Of a stretch of DNA of 64,000 bases, positions 8,124 through 17,744 are shown piece after piece. The stretch is taken from the NCBI RefSeq assembly GCF_030503595.1, contig NZ_CP129966.1, positions 1-64,000 on the forward strand, read 5' to 3'. A program made the translations under genes and the position numbers. The notes beneath the pieces were generated by a model. It was not told the DNA's origin. It made no database searches and saw only the letters and a program-made list of their open reading frames with translations. Origin of the DNA: Corynebacterium sp. P4-C1. GTDB taxonomy: Bacteria > Actinomycetota > Actinomycetes > Mycobacteriales > Mycobacteriaceae. The first letter of the stretch is position 1, and every line of letters begins with the position of its first letter.

Positions 8124-9350
8124 CTAGCTCAGCACCTTTCCGGGCGCGCCGGGGTGGATCTCCACGACGGCGAGACCGTCGGAATCAAGGCCCGCGAGAG
8201 CCTCGTCCGCGGCGCTGTCCGGGATATAGGCGAGCGCGGCCTGGGACATGCCGGCCGCGGCGGGGCGAGCCGCTCGGGCTCCGCGCACCTGCAGCAGCTG
8301 CACCAGCTGGTCGGGCGCAGGCAGACCGGGGGTGCGCTCGGGCTCGCCGATGACATCGAAGAACTCGTCGGTGCGCATGGAGCGCAGCGCACGCGCGGCG
8401 TTGGCGGACAGCTCCGTTTCGGCCTCACCGAAGTCGACCCAGGCGCGCGCCGTCTCCAGCGATGGGGCGGAGTCGGTGCCGTGCACCTGGTGCCGGGCGT
8501 TGACCCACTCGACGACGCGGTCGGCGGCGTTGGGCAGCTGGCGCAGCGAGGCGACACCGAAATTACTGCAGGCATCGTCGATGAAGGTCCGGCCTTCGTC
8601 GACGGAGCGCGCCTCATCGGTGAAGGGTTCGCCGTGCGAAGCCGCCACCGAGAAAACCCGCACGCCAGCGTATCCCGGGTATGGGGCCTGGGTCAGTGAG
8701 CCGTCTGCGTAGTCGATCACCGAGACCTTCCCGTCGTGGCCGCGCAGCGCCGCCGAGTGGCGGGCGCGCAGGACCGGCAGCCGGGAAAACGATGCGGCGG
8801 CCTGGGAGGCGATGTCCGCGAGGCGGGTGCGCAGCGGAGCCGCGTCGATCTCTTCGTCGCCGCCGAGCAGCGCCAGGGCCACGGCGGCGTCCGCCGCGTG
8901 CAGCGCCCCCAGCCCCGCCCCGAGCGGAATATCGGCGATCACGGTGATGTCCATGCCCGCCGTGTCGCGCGAGAGCATTTGCCTGCCGACGAGCGTGTGC
9001 ATCAGCCCACCGAACCGCTCCGCCAGGGTGAACTCGGAATCGCCATCAGCTGAGTCCTGTTCTGCGAGGGAGGAGATGCGGGTGGAGGTGGTGGCGCCGT
9101 CGATAAGCGTGCCCGCGAAATCGCAGAAGACCGTGATCGTGTCGTCCTCGCGGGGGCTGACCGCGGCCGCGGCGCGCAGCGATGTCAGACCCACGATGGT
9201 GACGCCCCCGAAGTGGTCCGAATTCTCGCCCACGACGATGAACGTGCCCGGGGCATCCGCGGTGTGGAGCGGCGCAGTCCCTGTGCGCTCGCGGTGCGCC
9301 GGCGCAACGCGCTCGGATGCGGGGGTTTTCGGGGCGGTCCACACAGCCAT
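8124..9350 (-). CDS. Galactokinase-like GHMP kinase
   Basis: A protein of about 408 aa with the GHMP layout. The N-terminal APGTFIVVGENSDHFGG corresponds to the galactokinase signature (sugar-binding loop), IPLGAGLGALHAADA (about residues 140-155) to the Gly/Ser-rich ATP loop, and GMSQAALAYIP near the C-terminus may be a degenerate motif 3. The canonical Glu-His in GRVNLIGEHTDY is replaced by GENSDHF, so substrate specificity may differ from galactose. Either the ATG at 9350 or a GTG at 9362 could be the start; AAAGGA sits 2 nt from the GTG and about 14 from the ATG. No galT or galE neighbours. Convergent with the RNB gene. Confidence 0.75.
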   Translation of the reverse strand: MAVWTAPKTPASERVAPAHRERTGTAPLHTADAPGTFIVVGENSDHFGGVTIVGLTSLRAAAAVSPREDDTITVFCDFAGTLIDGATTSTRISSLAEQDSADGDSEFTLAERFGGLMHTLVGRQMLSRDTAGMDITVIADIPLGAGLGALHAADAAVALALLGGDEEIDAAPLRTRLADIASQAAASFSRLPVLRARHSAALRGHDGKVSVIDYADGSLTQAPYPGYAGVRVFSVAASHGEPFTDEARSVDEGRTFIDDACSNFGVASLRQLPNAADRVVEWVNARHQVHGTDSAPSLETARAWVDFGEAETELSANAARALRSMRTDEFFDVIGEPERTPGLPAPDQLVQLLQVRGARAARPAAAGMSQAALAYIPDSAADEALAGLDSDGLAVVEIHPGAPGKVLS

Positions 9351-9469
9351 GGGGAAGTGCACTGTCCTTTCGGGGCGGGCGAATTTACCCCCACAACAGT
9401 ACCAACCGCACGCAGGTAGCCTTAGCGGGTGAGTACGTTGTAGTCGCCTCCCACCGAAAGGAAACGACC

Positions 9470-9676
9470 ATGAGCGACGAGAAATTCTACTTCAACCCGG
9501 CCACCCACGAAGTCTCCCAGGGCAAGGAAGGCTCCTGGGACGACCGCATGGGTCCCTACAACACCCGCGAGGAAGCGGAGCAAGCGCTGGCAACCGCCAA
9601 GGAGCGCAACAAGGTCGCCGAGGCCCAGGACGAGGCCGACGACAACTGGGGTCAGCCGGCCTCCTGGGAGAAGTAG
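9470..9676 (+). CDS. Small conserved actinobacterial protein (SPOR-like, 68 aa)
   Basis: A 68-residue acidic protein: FYFNPATHEVSQGKEGSWDD, then MGPYNTREEAEQALATAKERN. The Y/F-x-N-x-x-T-x-E-V plus PYxTREEAEQAL pattern is that of the small proteins often annotated as SPOR-domain or methionine-aminopeptidase-linked in this genus; function unknown. No signal peptide or TM. Start fixed by the ATG at 9470 with GAAAGGAAA 7-10 nt upstream. Its stop codon touches the stop of the convergent CHAD gene (9676/9677). Confidence 0.85.
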   Translation: MSDEKFYFNPATHEVSQGKEGSWDDRMGPYNTREEAEQALATAKERNKVAEAQDEADDNWGQPASWEK

Positions 9677-11326
9677 CTACTTCGCCTTCGGTTCGACCTT
9701 CTTGAAGGCCTTCTTGACCTCCTTGAAGGCCTTTGGGTAGTCCTCGAGCGACTTATCGCCGCGCGTCATCTCGCGCTGGTAGAGCATGCCGTACGCGAAC
9801 GTGTCCTCCCCGCGCTGGCGTGCTCCCCCGGCGAGCTTCTCGATGCGGTCGCGCGACGTCACCGCGTCCTGGAAATCGCCCAGGATCTCCTGCAGTTCCT
9901 TGCACGCCTTCGACAGCTTACCCGCTTTCAGGCCGCTGTCCTTGGCCGCGTTCGCGGAGTAGCGCAGCTTCTTCGCAGCCTTGCGCACGTCGTGGACGTA
10001 TTCCTCGCGCTGGTGCAGCGGCAGCGACATGTCGTTGTAGTGCTGCTCGGCCGCCTTGTGGCGCTTGGCCAGCTTCTTGAACCCGCGCTCGAGGTGCTCG
10101 TAGAGGATCTCTTCGGAGGAGCGGGGCTCGGCGGTGCCCGCCTCAGAACCCGTCACAGAGCCGGTTTCAACGGCGGATTCGTCAGTTTCTGCGCCGGTGT
10201 CAGTGTCAGTGTCAGCGGAGGCGAGGGGCGGGTCGGCGAGGAGCGCGTCGATGTCGTCGAGAAGCGCCAAGTAGCGCTCGGAGTCGAGGGTGCGCAGGAT
10301 GCGGCGGTGCGCGCGCTCGTACTCACGGCGCATGTCGCCGCGGACATGCTCGGAGGCCGGCCCGTCGATCATGCCGGTGGTGTCGGAGTCGAGCAGGGCG
10401 ATGAAGCGTTCCTCGACGACCTCGGCGTCGCGGGCGGTGCCGAGCAGGGCGGCGAGCTCCTTGAGCTCGTTCTCCACGTGGGTGAGCTGGTCACCGGCGA
10501 GGATGCCCTCGAAGGTCTCCAGCAGGCTGCGCAGCTCGCGGGTGGCCACGCGCATCTGGTGGACCGAGTCCCATTCGTCGTTGCGCACCTTGGGATCCCA
10601 TTCGACGAGGCGGTCGCGCTGGACGCGTAGGGAATCGACAACGGCCTTCTCGGGTGAGTCATCCGCGAGGCCCGCGGCGGACATGTACGGCGGGGCCGGG
10701 GCTGTGTCGGCCGAATCGCCGAGGGCGGTGGCCAGCTTCGACAGGGACGCGGACTTGCGGGCACCCTGGTTGATCAGCAGGGAGGTCGCCTCGTGGAGCA
10801 GGGCGGCCCCGTCGACGGACTCGACGACCTCGCCGGCGAGCTCGACCTCCCATTCGCGCCAAGAGGTCTGCTGCCCGCCGGGCAGAAGTGACCAGGCAGT
10901 GACGTGGTCGTCGCAGAACTCGGCGACTTTGTCACCGGCGGCGTCGAAAAGCGGGGTTTCGGCGCGTTCGTTGTCCACCTGCGCGATGGGGGCGAGCGGT
11001 TCGCGGCGGATGATGGCGCGCACCGCGTCGAGAAGCTCGGCGGGCGGGGTCGACGGATCGGTCAGCTCGGCGTGGAGCTCGGCGCGGCCGGTGGAGCCCG
11101 GCAGCTTGATGTGCCAGCCGTCGTCCTTGCCGCCGGTGCGCCGGCGCAGCGTCACCTTGGCGCGTGTCAGCCGCAGGTCCGCGGTGTCGTAGTAGATCGC
11201 GGACAAGCTGTGGCGGACAGTCTCGCCCGCGGATTCGACGGCGGACAGGGCGGTCAGGTCGGGAACCGCGATGCTGTCGTCAACGGCAAATTTCGCCTCG
11301 ACCTCGATAAACGTTTGGGAGCTCAT
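9677..11326 (-). CDS. CYTH and CHAD domain-containing protein
   Basis: A protein of about 549 aa. The CYTH (triphosphate tunnel) domain occupies residues about 5-200, with the signature FIEVEAKF (E-x-E-x-K) at its start and the RLTRAKVTLRRR basic run. The CHAD domain (about 235-545) has conserved His/Arg helices: VHQMRVATRELRSLLETF and YVHDVRKAAKKLRY. CYTH-CHAD fusions hydrolyse tripolyphosphate or bind polyphosphate; the exact activity here is inferred. An acidic Thr/Glu/Ser-rich insert (TDTDTGAETDESAVETG) splits the CHAD domain. Start at the ATG at 11326, with GAAGG about 9 nt upstream. Confidence 0.9.
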   Translation of the reverse strand: MSSQTFIEVEAKFAVDDSIAVPDLTALSAVESAGETVRHSLSAIYYDTADLRLTRAKVTLRRRTGGKDDGWHIKLPGSTGRAELHAELTDPSTPPAELLDAVRAIIRREPLAPIAQVDNERAETPLFDAAGDKVAEFCDDHVTAWSLLPGGQQTSWREWEVELAGEVVESVDGAALLHEATSLLINQGARKSASLSKLATALGDSADTAPAPPYMSAAGLADDSPEKAVVDSLRVQRDRLVEWDPKVRNDEWDSVHQMRVATRELRSLLETFEGILAGDQLTHVENELKELAALLGTARDAEVVEERFIALLDSDTTGMIDGPASEHVRGDMRREYERAHRRILRTLDSERYLALLDDIDALLADPPLASADTDTDTGAETDESAVETGSVTGSEAGTAEPRSSEEILYEHLERGFKKLAKRHKAAEQHYNDMSLPLHQREEYVHDVRKAAKKLRYSANAAKDSGLKAGKLSKACKELQEILGDFQDAVTSRDRIEKLAGGARQRGEDTFAYGMLYQREMTRGDKSLEDYPKAFKEVKKAFKKVEPKAK

Positions 11327-11436
11327 GGAATTCAGCCTTCTTCGCAAAAGTCGGAGCAAATATGGTTCTTGTTCACCCCCAGTTTACCTAACCGGATGTG
11401 GCGTGAGATGGGGTACCGCTCACTAGTCTGGGAGGC

Positions 11437-12759
11437 ATGAACAGCCAACAAGAAAACGTTCTGCGCAACGTCGAGGAGCGCGATATCCGCTTCATCCGCC
11501 TCTGGTTCACGGACCTGTTCGGGGAGTTGAAGACCGTGATGATGTCCCCGGCGGAGCTCGAAACGGCTTTCGACGAAGGCGTGGGCTTCGACGGCTCCTC
11601 CATCGAAGGTTTTTCGCGTGTCTCCGAATCGGACACGCTGCTGTTGCCGGACCCGTCGACCTACCGGCCGCTGCCCTTCGATGTGGAGGACGGCCTGCAG
11701 ACGGCGCGGATGTTCTGCGATATTTCGATGCCGGACGGCAACCCGCTCTACGCGGATCCGCGCCAGGTGCTGCGCCGGCAGCTGAACAAGGCCGCGGATG
11801 CCGGGTTCGAGTGCATGGCCAGCCCGGAGATCGAGTTCTACGTGCTCAAAGGCGATGAGCCGAAGCCCGTCGACGACGGCGGGTACTTCGACCAGGCCAA
11901 GCAGAACCAGGCTCCCCGGTTCCGCCGGCAGGCGGTCTCCGCTTTGGAGTACATGGGAATCATCACGGAATTCTCGCACCACGAGGGCTCGCCGGGGCAG
12001 CAGGAGATCGACCTGCGGCACACTGACGCGCTGACGATGGCGGACAACGTGATCGCGTTCCGCTACGTGGTCAAAACGGTCGCGGAGTTCAACGGCGTGT
12101 TGGCGACATTCATGCCGAAGCCGTTCCGGGAGCACAACGGCTCGGCGATGCACACGCACTTCTCCCTGTTCGAGGGCGAGGACAACGCGTTTCACGACCC
12201 GGACGACGAGTACTCGCTGTCGAAGACGGCCCGCCAGTTCATCGCGGGCGTCATCGAGCACGCCGGGGAGATCTCCGCGGTGACGAACCAGTGGGTGAAT
12301 TCGTACAAGCGGCTCCAGTTCGGCTCCGAGGCGCCGACTGCGGCGACATGGGGCGTGTCCAACCGTTCCGCGATGGTGCGCGTGCCCACGTACCGCCTGC
12401 ACAAGCCGGTGTCGCGCCGCATCGAGGTGCGCACGATCGATTCCGCGGCGAACCCGTACCTGGCCTACGCGGCGATCTTCGCCGCGGGGCTGCATGGCAT
12501 CGAGGAGGGCATGGAACTCGGCGAGCCCGCGGTCGACGACGTGTTCGCGCTGACCCGCCGCGAGCGCCGCGCGATGGGCTACAAGGATCTGCCGGGCTCC
12601 CTCGACGAGGCGCTGCGGGTGCTGGAGAAGTCCGAGTTCATGGCGGAAGTGCTCGGCGAGCAGGTCTTCGAGTTCTTCCTGCGCTCCAAGTGGGACGAGT
12701 GGCACTCTTACGAGGACCAGATCACCCCGTGGGAATTGGCGAACAACCTGAACTTGTAG
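11437..12759 (+). CDS. glnA2: Glutamine synthetase GlnA2 (type I-alpha, no adenylylation Tyr)
   Basis: A 440-aa glutamine synthetase fold: FTDLFGELK beta-grasp start, GFDGSSIEGF, the metal/ammonia loop ASPEIEFYVLK, HHEGSPGQQEID, FMPKPFREHNGSAMHTH (ATP/metal), and NRSAMVRVP. At the position of the adenylylated Tyr the protein reads EPAVDDVFALTRRE, with Phe where GlnA1 at 24-25 kb has [11 protein letters not shown], so GlnE should not modify it. This matches the C. glutamicum GlnA2, which is not the main ammonium-assimilating enzyme. TAGTCT ends 7 nt before the ATG (leaderless or overlapping a GGGAGG Shine-Dalgarno). glnE follows 26 nt downstream, so the two likely form an operon. Confidence 0.93.
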   Translation: MNSQQENVLRNVEERDIRFIRLWFTDLFGELKTVMMSPAELETAFDEGVGFDGSSIEGFSRVSESDTLLLPDPSTYRPLPFDVEDGLQTARMFCDISMPDGNPLYADPRQVLRRQLNKAADAGFECMASPEIEFYVLKGDEPKPVDDGGYFDQAKQNQAPRFRRQAVSALEYMGIITEFSHHEGSPGQQEIDLRHTDALTMADNVIAFRYVVKTVAEFNGVLATFMPKPFREHNGSAMHTHFSLFEGEDNAFHDPDDEYSLSKTARQFIAGVIEHAGEISAVTNQWVNSYKRLQFGSEAPTAATWGVSNRSAMVRVPTYRLHKPVSRRIEVRTIDSAANPYLAYAAIFAAGLHGIEEGMELGEPAVDDVFALTRRERRAMGYKDLPGSLDEALRVLEKSEFMAEVLGEQVFEFFLRSKWDEWHSYEDQITPWELANNLNL

Positions 12760-12785
12760 AGGACACGAGACACGAGAAAGGAACT

Positions 12786-15700
12786 ATGGCTCGCAGCAGC
12801 TCACCGTCGCCCGCCCAGCTTGCGCTCACCGGGGCGCACGCCGCCGAGGACCTGGAGAAACTCGGCTGGACCGACAACGACGTCCTGTACACGCTCGGCG
12901 GGTCCGGAAACCCGGACCTCACGTTGAACACCAGTTACCGTCTCGCGGAAGCGCTCGGCGATTCTTACGGGGAATTGCGCCAAGCGCTTATCGACGACAG
13001 CGTGTTCCGCGTCCGCTTCTTCGCCCTCTTGGGGGGCTCCACAGCCTTGGGCGACCACTTGGTGGCCCATCCCGGGGCGTGGAAGCTGCTGGCGGAGCCG
13101 CTGCCGAGCGCCGAGGAGATTTTCCAGGCCATGCTGGGCGCCGTGGGGGCGGAGCCGGTGGAAGGGGACCCGACGGCGTCGGAAAGCCTGGCGTGCGCGG
13201 GCACATACCGCGCGGCGGAGTCCGGCGCGGAGGCGAAGCGTGCGCTGAAGGATGCGTACCGGACGCTGGTCATGCGTGTCGCCGCGGCGGATTTGGCGGG
13301 CACGTATTCCGCGTTCAGGGGCTACGGCGCGCAGCAGGAAGAGCTGAGCTACGGCGAGGTGACTGAGCTTTTGACCACCATTGCGGATGCCGCGTTGACG
13401 GCGGCGCTGGCTGTGGCGGTGCGCGCCGTCTACGGCGATGACGCCTATGACGGCAAGCTCGCCGTGATCGCGATGGGCAAATGCGGCGCGCGGGAGCTGA
13501 ACTACATCTCGGATGTGGACGTCATCTTCGTCGCCGAGCCCGCGGACACCCGCGCCACGCGTGTAGCCAGCGAAATGACGGCGGTGGGCAATTCGGCGTT
13601 CTTCGATGTCGACCCGAACCTGCGCCCCGAGGGAAAGTCGGGCGCGCTGGTGCGCACCCTCGACTCCCATGAGACGTACTACAAGCGCTGGGCCGAGACC
13701 TGGGAATTCCAGGCGCTCCTCAAAGCCCGGCCGATGACCGGCGACATGGAGCTCGGTCAGGCCTACTACGACCGGTTGCGGCCGATGGTCTGGGAATCAT
13801 CGCAGCGGGACTCCTTCGTCGAGGATGTCCAGGCTATGCGCCGCCGTGTGCTGTCGAATGTGCCGGAGGATATGCGCTCCCGCGAGCTGAAGCTCGGTAC
13901 CGGCGGGCTGCGCGACGCCGAGTTCGCGGTGCAGCTCCTCCAACTCGTCCACGGGCGCATCGACCCGTCGGTGCAGACGCAGAACACCATCGAGTCCATC
14001 GAGGCCCTGTCATCCGGCGGCTACATCGGCCGCGAGGATGCCGCCGACCTGGTCGAGGCGTATGAATTCCTCCGCCTACTCGAGCACCGCTTGCAGCTCC
14101 ACCGCTTCAAGCGCACGCACACGCTGCCCGCCGACGACGACGTCGAGAACCGTCGCTGGCTCGCCTTGACCTCCGGGTTCATCTCCTCGCCGACACGGTC
14201 GGCCGTCGACGAACTGGACCGGCGCCTGAAAAAAGAGCGCAAGAAGATCACCGACCTGCACTCGCGCCTGTTCTACCGCCCGCTACTCAACTCCATCGCC
14301 GGCATGAGCGTGGGCGAGGCGCAGCTGGGTGCGGATGCCGCCAAGGCCCGGCTGAAAGCCCTCGGCTACACCCACCCCGAGCGCGCCTACGAGCACCTCT
14401 CCGCACTGGCCAAAGGCACCTCGCGCAAGGCAAAGCTGCAGCAGATCCTTCTTCCCACGCTCATGGCGTGGCTGGGGGAGACCGCCGACCCGGACGCGGG
14501 TCTGCTGAACTACAGGAAGTTGTCGGAGGCAGCCGTCGACAAGGCGTGGTTTTTGCGCATGCTCCGCGACGAAGGCGTCGTCGGCGAACGCCTCATGCAC
14601 ATTCTGGGAACGTCGCCCTACGCGGCGAACCTGATCATCTCCGCGCCCGATGTGGTCAAGCAGTTCGGCGACGGCGCGTCCCAACCGAAGCTGCTGGACA
14701 CCGCCCCCGACCGGGTCTACAAGGCACTGGTGGCCGCGACGAAGCGCCACGACGACCCGGACAAAGCCGTCAAGGTGGCGCGCTCACTGCGCCGCGCGGA
14801 GCTCGCCCGCATCGCCTCCGCGGACCTGCTCGGCTTCATGGACGTGCGCGAAGTGTGCGAGCAGCTCTCCTGGGTCTGGGATGCCGTGCTGGAGGCCGGC
14901 CTGCGCGCGGAGGTGCGCGCCGACCTGCTCGCGCGCGGCATAGACGAGCCGCTGGCGCGCATCGCCGTCATCGGGATGGGGCGCCTCGGCGGACAGGAGC
15001 TGGGCTACGGTTCCGACGCGGACGTGATCGTGGTGGCCGAACCCGCCGAAGGCGTCGATGAAGCAGAAGCCCTGGCGTGGGCCGCAAAGATCATCGACCA
15101 GATGCGCAAACGCCTGTCCAAACCGTCCGGCGACCCGCCGCTCGAAGTCGACCTCGGACTGCGCCCCGAGGGGCGGTCCGGCCCGGTGGTGCGCACCATT
15201 GCCTCCTACGAGCGCTACTACAAGGAATGGGGCGCGGTGTGGGAGAAGCAAGCGCTGCTGCGCGCCACCTACGTCGCCGGCGACCGCGAGGTGGGCACCG
15301 AATTCCTCACACGCATCGACCCGTTCCGCTACCCGAAAGGCGGCGCGAGCGAGGCGGAGATCCGTGAGATCCGCCGCATCAAAGCCCGCGTGGACAACGA
15401 ACGCCTTCCCCGCGGCGCCGACCGCGCCACCCACACCAAGCTGGGGCGCGGGGCGCTGTCCGACATCGAATGGACGGTGCAGCTGCTCACGATGATGCAC
15501 GCCCACGAGAACGCCGAGCTGCACAACACCTCCACCCTCGAAGTGCTGGACTTCCTGCTCACCGACGAAGGCCAGCACATCATCGACAGGCCCCAGGCGC
15601 GCACGCTCACCGAAGCCTGGCTTCTGGCCACGGAGGCGCGCAACGCTTTAGTCCTGATCACCGGCAAGCGCACAGACCAGCTGCCCGGCCCCGGTGCGCA

Positions 15701-15848
15701 GCTGAACCAGGTCGCCGGCGCCGCCGGCTACGACCCCCACGACGCGCAGGCCTTCCTCGACCACTACCTCAAGGTCACGCGCCGGGCGCACCGCGTCGTG
15801 GAGGAAGTCTTCTGGGGCGAGGAGCCGTCCTTCGAGTACGACGACTAG
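12786..15848 (+). CDS. glnE: Bifunctional glutamine synthetase adenylyltransferase/deadenylylase
   Basis: A protein of 1020 aa with two nucleotidyltransferase domains. The N-terminal adenylyl-removing half has CGARELNYISDVDVIFVAEP near residue 232, and the C-terminal adenylyl-transferring half has GRLGGQELGYGSDADVIVV near residue 730. Each is followed by a helical GlnE domain, with RSRELKLGTGGLRDAEFAVQ and THTKLGRGALSDIEWTVQ as the paired signatures. It adjusts GlnA activity by (de)adenylylating a Tyr in response to PII. Start at the ATG at 12786 with AAAGGAA just upstream; the longer open frame overlaps glnA2 and is a shadow. The likely target, GlnA1, is encoded about 8 kb away. Confidence 0.96.
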   Translation: MARSSSPSPAQLALTGAHAAEDLEKLGWTDNDVLYTLGGSGNPDLTLNTSYRLAEALGDSYGELRQALIDDSVFRVRFFALLGGSTALGDHLVAHPGAWKLLAEPLPSAEEIFQAMLGAVGAEPVEGDPTASESLACAGTYRAAESGAEAKRALKDAYRTLVMRVAAADLAGTYSAFRGYGAQQEELSYGEVTELLTTIADAALTAALAVAVRAVYGDDAYDGKLAVIAMGKCGARELNYISDVDVIFVAEPADTRATRVASEMTAVGNSAFFDVDPNLRPEGKSGALVRTLDSHETYYKRWAETWEFQALLKARPMTGDMELGQAYYDRLRPMVWESSQRDSFVEDVQAMRRRVLSNVPEDMRSRELKLGTGGLRDAEFAVQLLQLVHGRIDPSVQTQNTIESIEALSSGGYIGREDAADLVEAYEFLRLLEHRLQLHRFKRTHTLPADDDVENRRWLALTSGFISSPTRSAVDELDRRLKKERKKITDLHSRLFYRPLLNSIAGMSVGEAQLGADAAKARLKALGYTHPERAYEHLSALAKGTSRKAKLQQILLPTLMAWLGETADPDAGLLNYRKLSEAAVDKAWFLRMLRDEGVVGERLMHILGTSPYAANLIISAPDVVKQFGDGASQPKLLDTAPDRVYKALVAATKRHDDPDKAVKVARSLRRAELARIASADLLGFMDVREVCEQLSWVWDAVLEAGLRAEVRADLLARGIDEPLARIAVIGMGRLGGQELGYGSDADVIVVAEPAEGVDEAEALAWAAKIIDQMRKRLSKPSGDPPLEVDLGLRPEGRSGPVVRTIASYERYYKEWGAVWEKQALLRATYVAGDREVGTEFLTRIDPFRYPKGGASEAEIREIRRIKARVDNERLPRGADRATHTKLGRGALSDIEWTVQLLTMMHAHENAELHNTSTLEVLDFLLTDEGQHIIDRPQARTLTEAWLLATEARNALVLITGKRTDQLPGPGAQLNQVAGAAGYDPHDAQAFLDHYLKVTRRAHRVVEEVFWGEEPSFEYDD

Positions 15849-15877
15849 ATTTCGCCTTCGCAACTATGCTGGCGGGC

Positions 15878-16207
15878 ATGGCTGTGAATCTGTCGATCGA
15901 CCTGAACGACGCGACCTACGGCGACCTCGTCGCGCTGGTGGACGCCGCGCGAACCGCCGGCGCGGACTCCGCCACCCCGGTGGAGTTGGACGGCACGGTG
16001 CTGAAGGTCTCTGTGGCGGCGCCGTCGGTAAGCGTGGCGCGGACAGACGACGAACGTGCCGCGCGTTATACGCGCGATCCGCGCCAAGCGCGCGACGCGG
16101 CCGGTTTCGAGGACCGCGTCCTGCCGGTGCTGGGGGAGAATGCCGTGCGCGGAATCATGGACATCCTCACCGGGCGGCAAGATCCACCTGGCGCGCACGG
16201 ACGTTGA
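15878..16207 (+). CDS. Conserved hypothetical protein, 109 aa
   Basis: Small soluble protein starting MAVNLSIDLNDATYGDLVALVDAARTAG. The first half looks like an alpha/beta fold; the rest is Arg/Asp-rich (DDERAARYTRDPRQARDAAGF) and ends ENAVRGIMDILTGRQ. No TM, signal peptide or recognised motif. The -10-like TATGCT at 15865-15870 ends 7 nt before the ATG, so it probably has its own leaderless promoter even though it follows glnE by only 29 nt. Function unknown. Confidence 0.8.
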   Translation: MAVNLSIDLNDATYGDLVALVDAARTAGADSATPVELDGTVLKVSVAAPSVSVARTDDERAARYTRDPRQARDAAGFEDRVLPVLGENAVRGIMDILTGRQDPPGAHGR

Positions 16208-16280
16208 ATACACTGGAAAACCCGCATCGCGCTACCCCCACCCTTCAGTTGAGTGAGGGATCCCACGTAGACTGCTTTGG

Positions 16281-17714
16281 GTGGATTACATCTCAACGCG
16301 CGACGCATCAGCTGCCCCGTCCAAGTTCACGGACATTCTGCTGTCCGGGCTCGCCCCCGACGGCGGGTTGTACGTGCCTGTGGCCTACCCCCGGATCACG
16401 GGTGAGCGCCTGACGCAGTGGCGCACGGTTCTTGCTGAAGGCGGTTACGCGGCCCTGGCCGCCGAGGTAGTGAAACTCTTCGTGGGGGACATCCCGCCGG
16501 CGAAGATCGAAGAGCTCACGGCGAACGCCTACCGCACCCCGATCTTCGCCGACGAGGAGATCGTTCCGGTGAGCGAGCTCGAGGAGGGCCTGTTCGTCGC
16601 CCACCTGTCGGAGGGGCCCACCGCCGCGTTCAAGGACATGGCGATGCAGCTGCTCGGGGAGCTCTTCGAATTCGAGCTGGCCCGCCGGGAGGAGACCCTG
16701 AACATTCTCGGCGCCACCTCCGGCGACACGGGCTCGTCCGCGGAGTACGCGATGCGCGGCCGGGACAACATCAACGTGTTCATGCTCACGCCCGCCGGCC
16801 GCATGACCCCTTTCCAGCAGGCCCAGATGTTCGGCCTGGATGAGCCGAACATCTTCAACATCGCCCTCGACGGTGTCTTCGACGACTGCCAGGACGTGGT
16901 CAAGGAGGTCAACGCCGACGCCGCCTTCAAGTCGAAGTACCGCATCGGCGCGGTCAACTCCATCAACTGGGCGCGCCTGCTGGCCCAGACGGTCTACTAC
17001 ATCTCCACGTACATCAAGGTCACCGACAGCAACGACGAGCAGGTGTCCTTCTCCGTGCCCACGGGCAATTTCGGGGACATCTGCGCGGGGCACATCGTGA
17101 AGCAGATGGGCCTGCCGGTGGACAAGCTGATCGTGGCCACGAACGAGAACGACGTGCTGCACGAGTTCTTCACCACCGGTCAGTACCGCCCGCGCTCGGC
17201 GGCCGAGACGCACGCGACGTCCTCGCCGTCGATGGATATTTCCCGCGCGTCCAATTTCGAGCGCTTCATCTTCGACGTGCTCGAGCGTGACGCGCACCTC
17301 ACCGCCGAGCTTTTCGGCGTAAAGGCGAAGGACGGCGGCTTCGAGCTCGAGGACCACATCATGGAGGAGATCCGCACCCGCTACGGGTTCCTCTCCGGCA
17401 CCTCGACGCACGCGGACCGCGTATCGACGATCCGCGCCACCCACTCCGACCACAACGTCATGATCGACCCTCACACCGCCGACGGCGTCTTTGTCGCACG
17501 CGACGTGGCCGATAAAGTGGACACTCCGATCGTGGTGCTGGAGACCGCCCTGCCGGTGAAATTCTCCGAGACCATCGTCGAGGCCACCGGCCAGGAGCCG
17601 GATGTGCCCGAGCGTTTCGCCGGCATCATGGAGGCCGAGCGCCACGTCGTGGACATGCCCAACGACGCTGAAGCCGTCAAGAAGTACATCGCTGAGACCG
17701 CAGACAGCGCATAA
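16281..17714 (+). CDS. thrC: Threonine synthase
   Basis: A PLP enzyme of 477 aa converting O-phosphohomoserine to threonine. The N-terminus DYISTRDASAAPSKFTDILLSGLAPDGGLYVP is typical of the long fungal/proteobacterial-type ThrC. The PLP Lys is in EGPTAAFKDMAMQLLGEL (about residue 118), and GATSGDTGSSAEYAMRG is the phosphate loop. Start is the GTG at 16281; TAGACT (16268-16273) ends 7 nt upstream and there is no Shine-Dalgarno, so translation is probably leaderless. The other threonine-pathway genes are not in the window. Confidence 0.95.
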   Translation: MDYISTRDASAAPSKFTDILLSGLAPDGGLYVPVAYPRITGERLTQWRTVLAEGGYAALAAEVVKLFVGDIPPAKIEELTANAYRTPIFADEEIVPVSELEEGLFVAHLSEGPTAAFKDMAMQLLGELFEFELARREETLNILGATSGDTGSSAEYAMRGRDNINVFMLTPAGRMTPFQQAQMFGLDEPNIFNIALDGVFDDCQDVVKEVNADAAFKSKYRIGAVNSINWARLLAQTVYYISTYIKVTDSNDEQVSFSVPTGNFGDICAGHIVKQMGLPVDKLIVATNENDVLHEFFTTGQYRPRSAAETHATSSPSMDISRASNFERFIFDVLERDAHLTAELFGVKAKDGGFELEDHIMEEIRTRYGFLSGTSTHADRVSTIRATHSDHNVMIDPHTADGVFVARDVADKVDTPIVVLETALPVKFSETIVEATGQEPDVPERFAGIMEAERHVVDMPNDAEAVKKYIAETADSA

Positions 17715-17744
17715 CCGCGCATTTAGCCCGCAAGGAGGCACACC

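Noticed and set aside
8103..8135. Terminator between the RNB and galactokinase-like genes
   Set aside because: The GGAAAG/CTTTCC pairing is interrupted and runs into the coding end of the convergent gene; no U-tract.
12291..12785. N-terminal extension of glnE into glnA2
   Set aside because: Arg/Gly/Ala-rich out-of-frame reading of glnA2; the glnE ATG at 12786 has its own Shine-Dalgarno and fits the family length.
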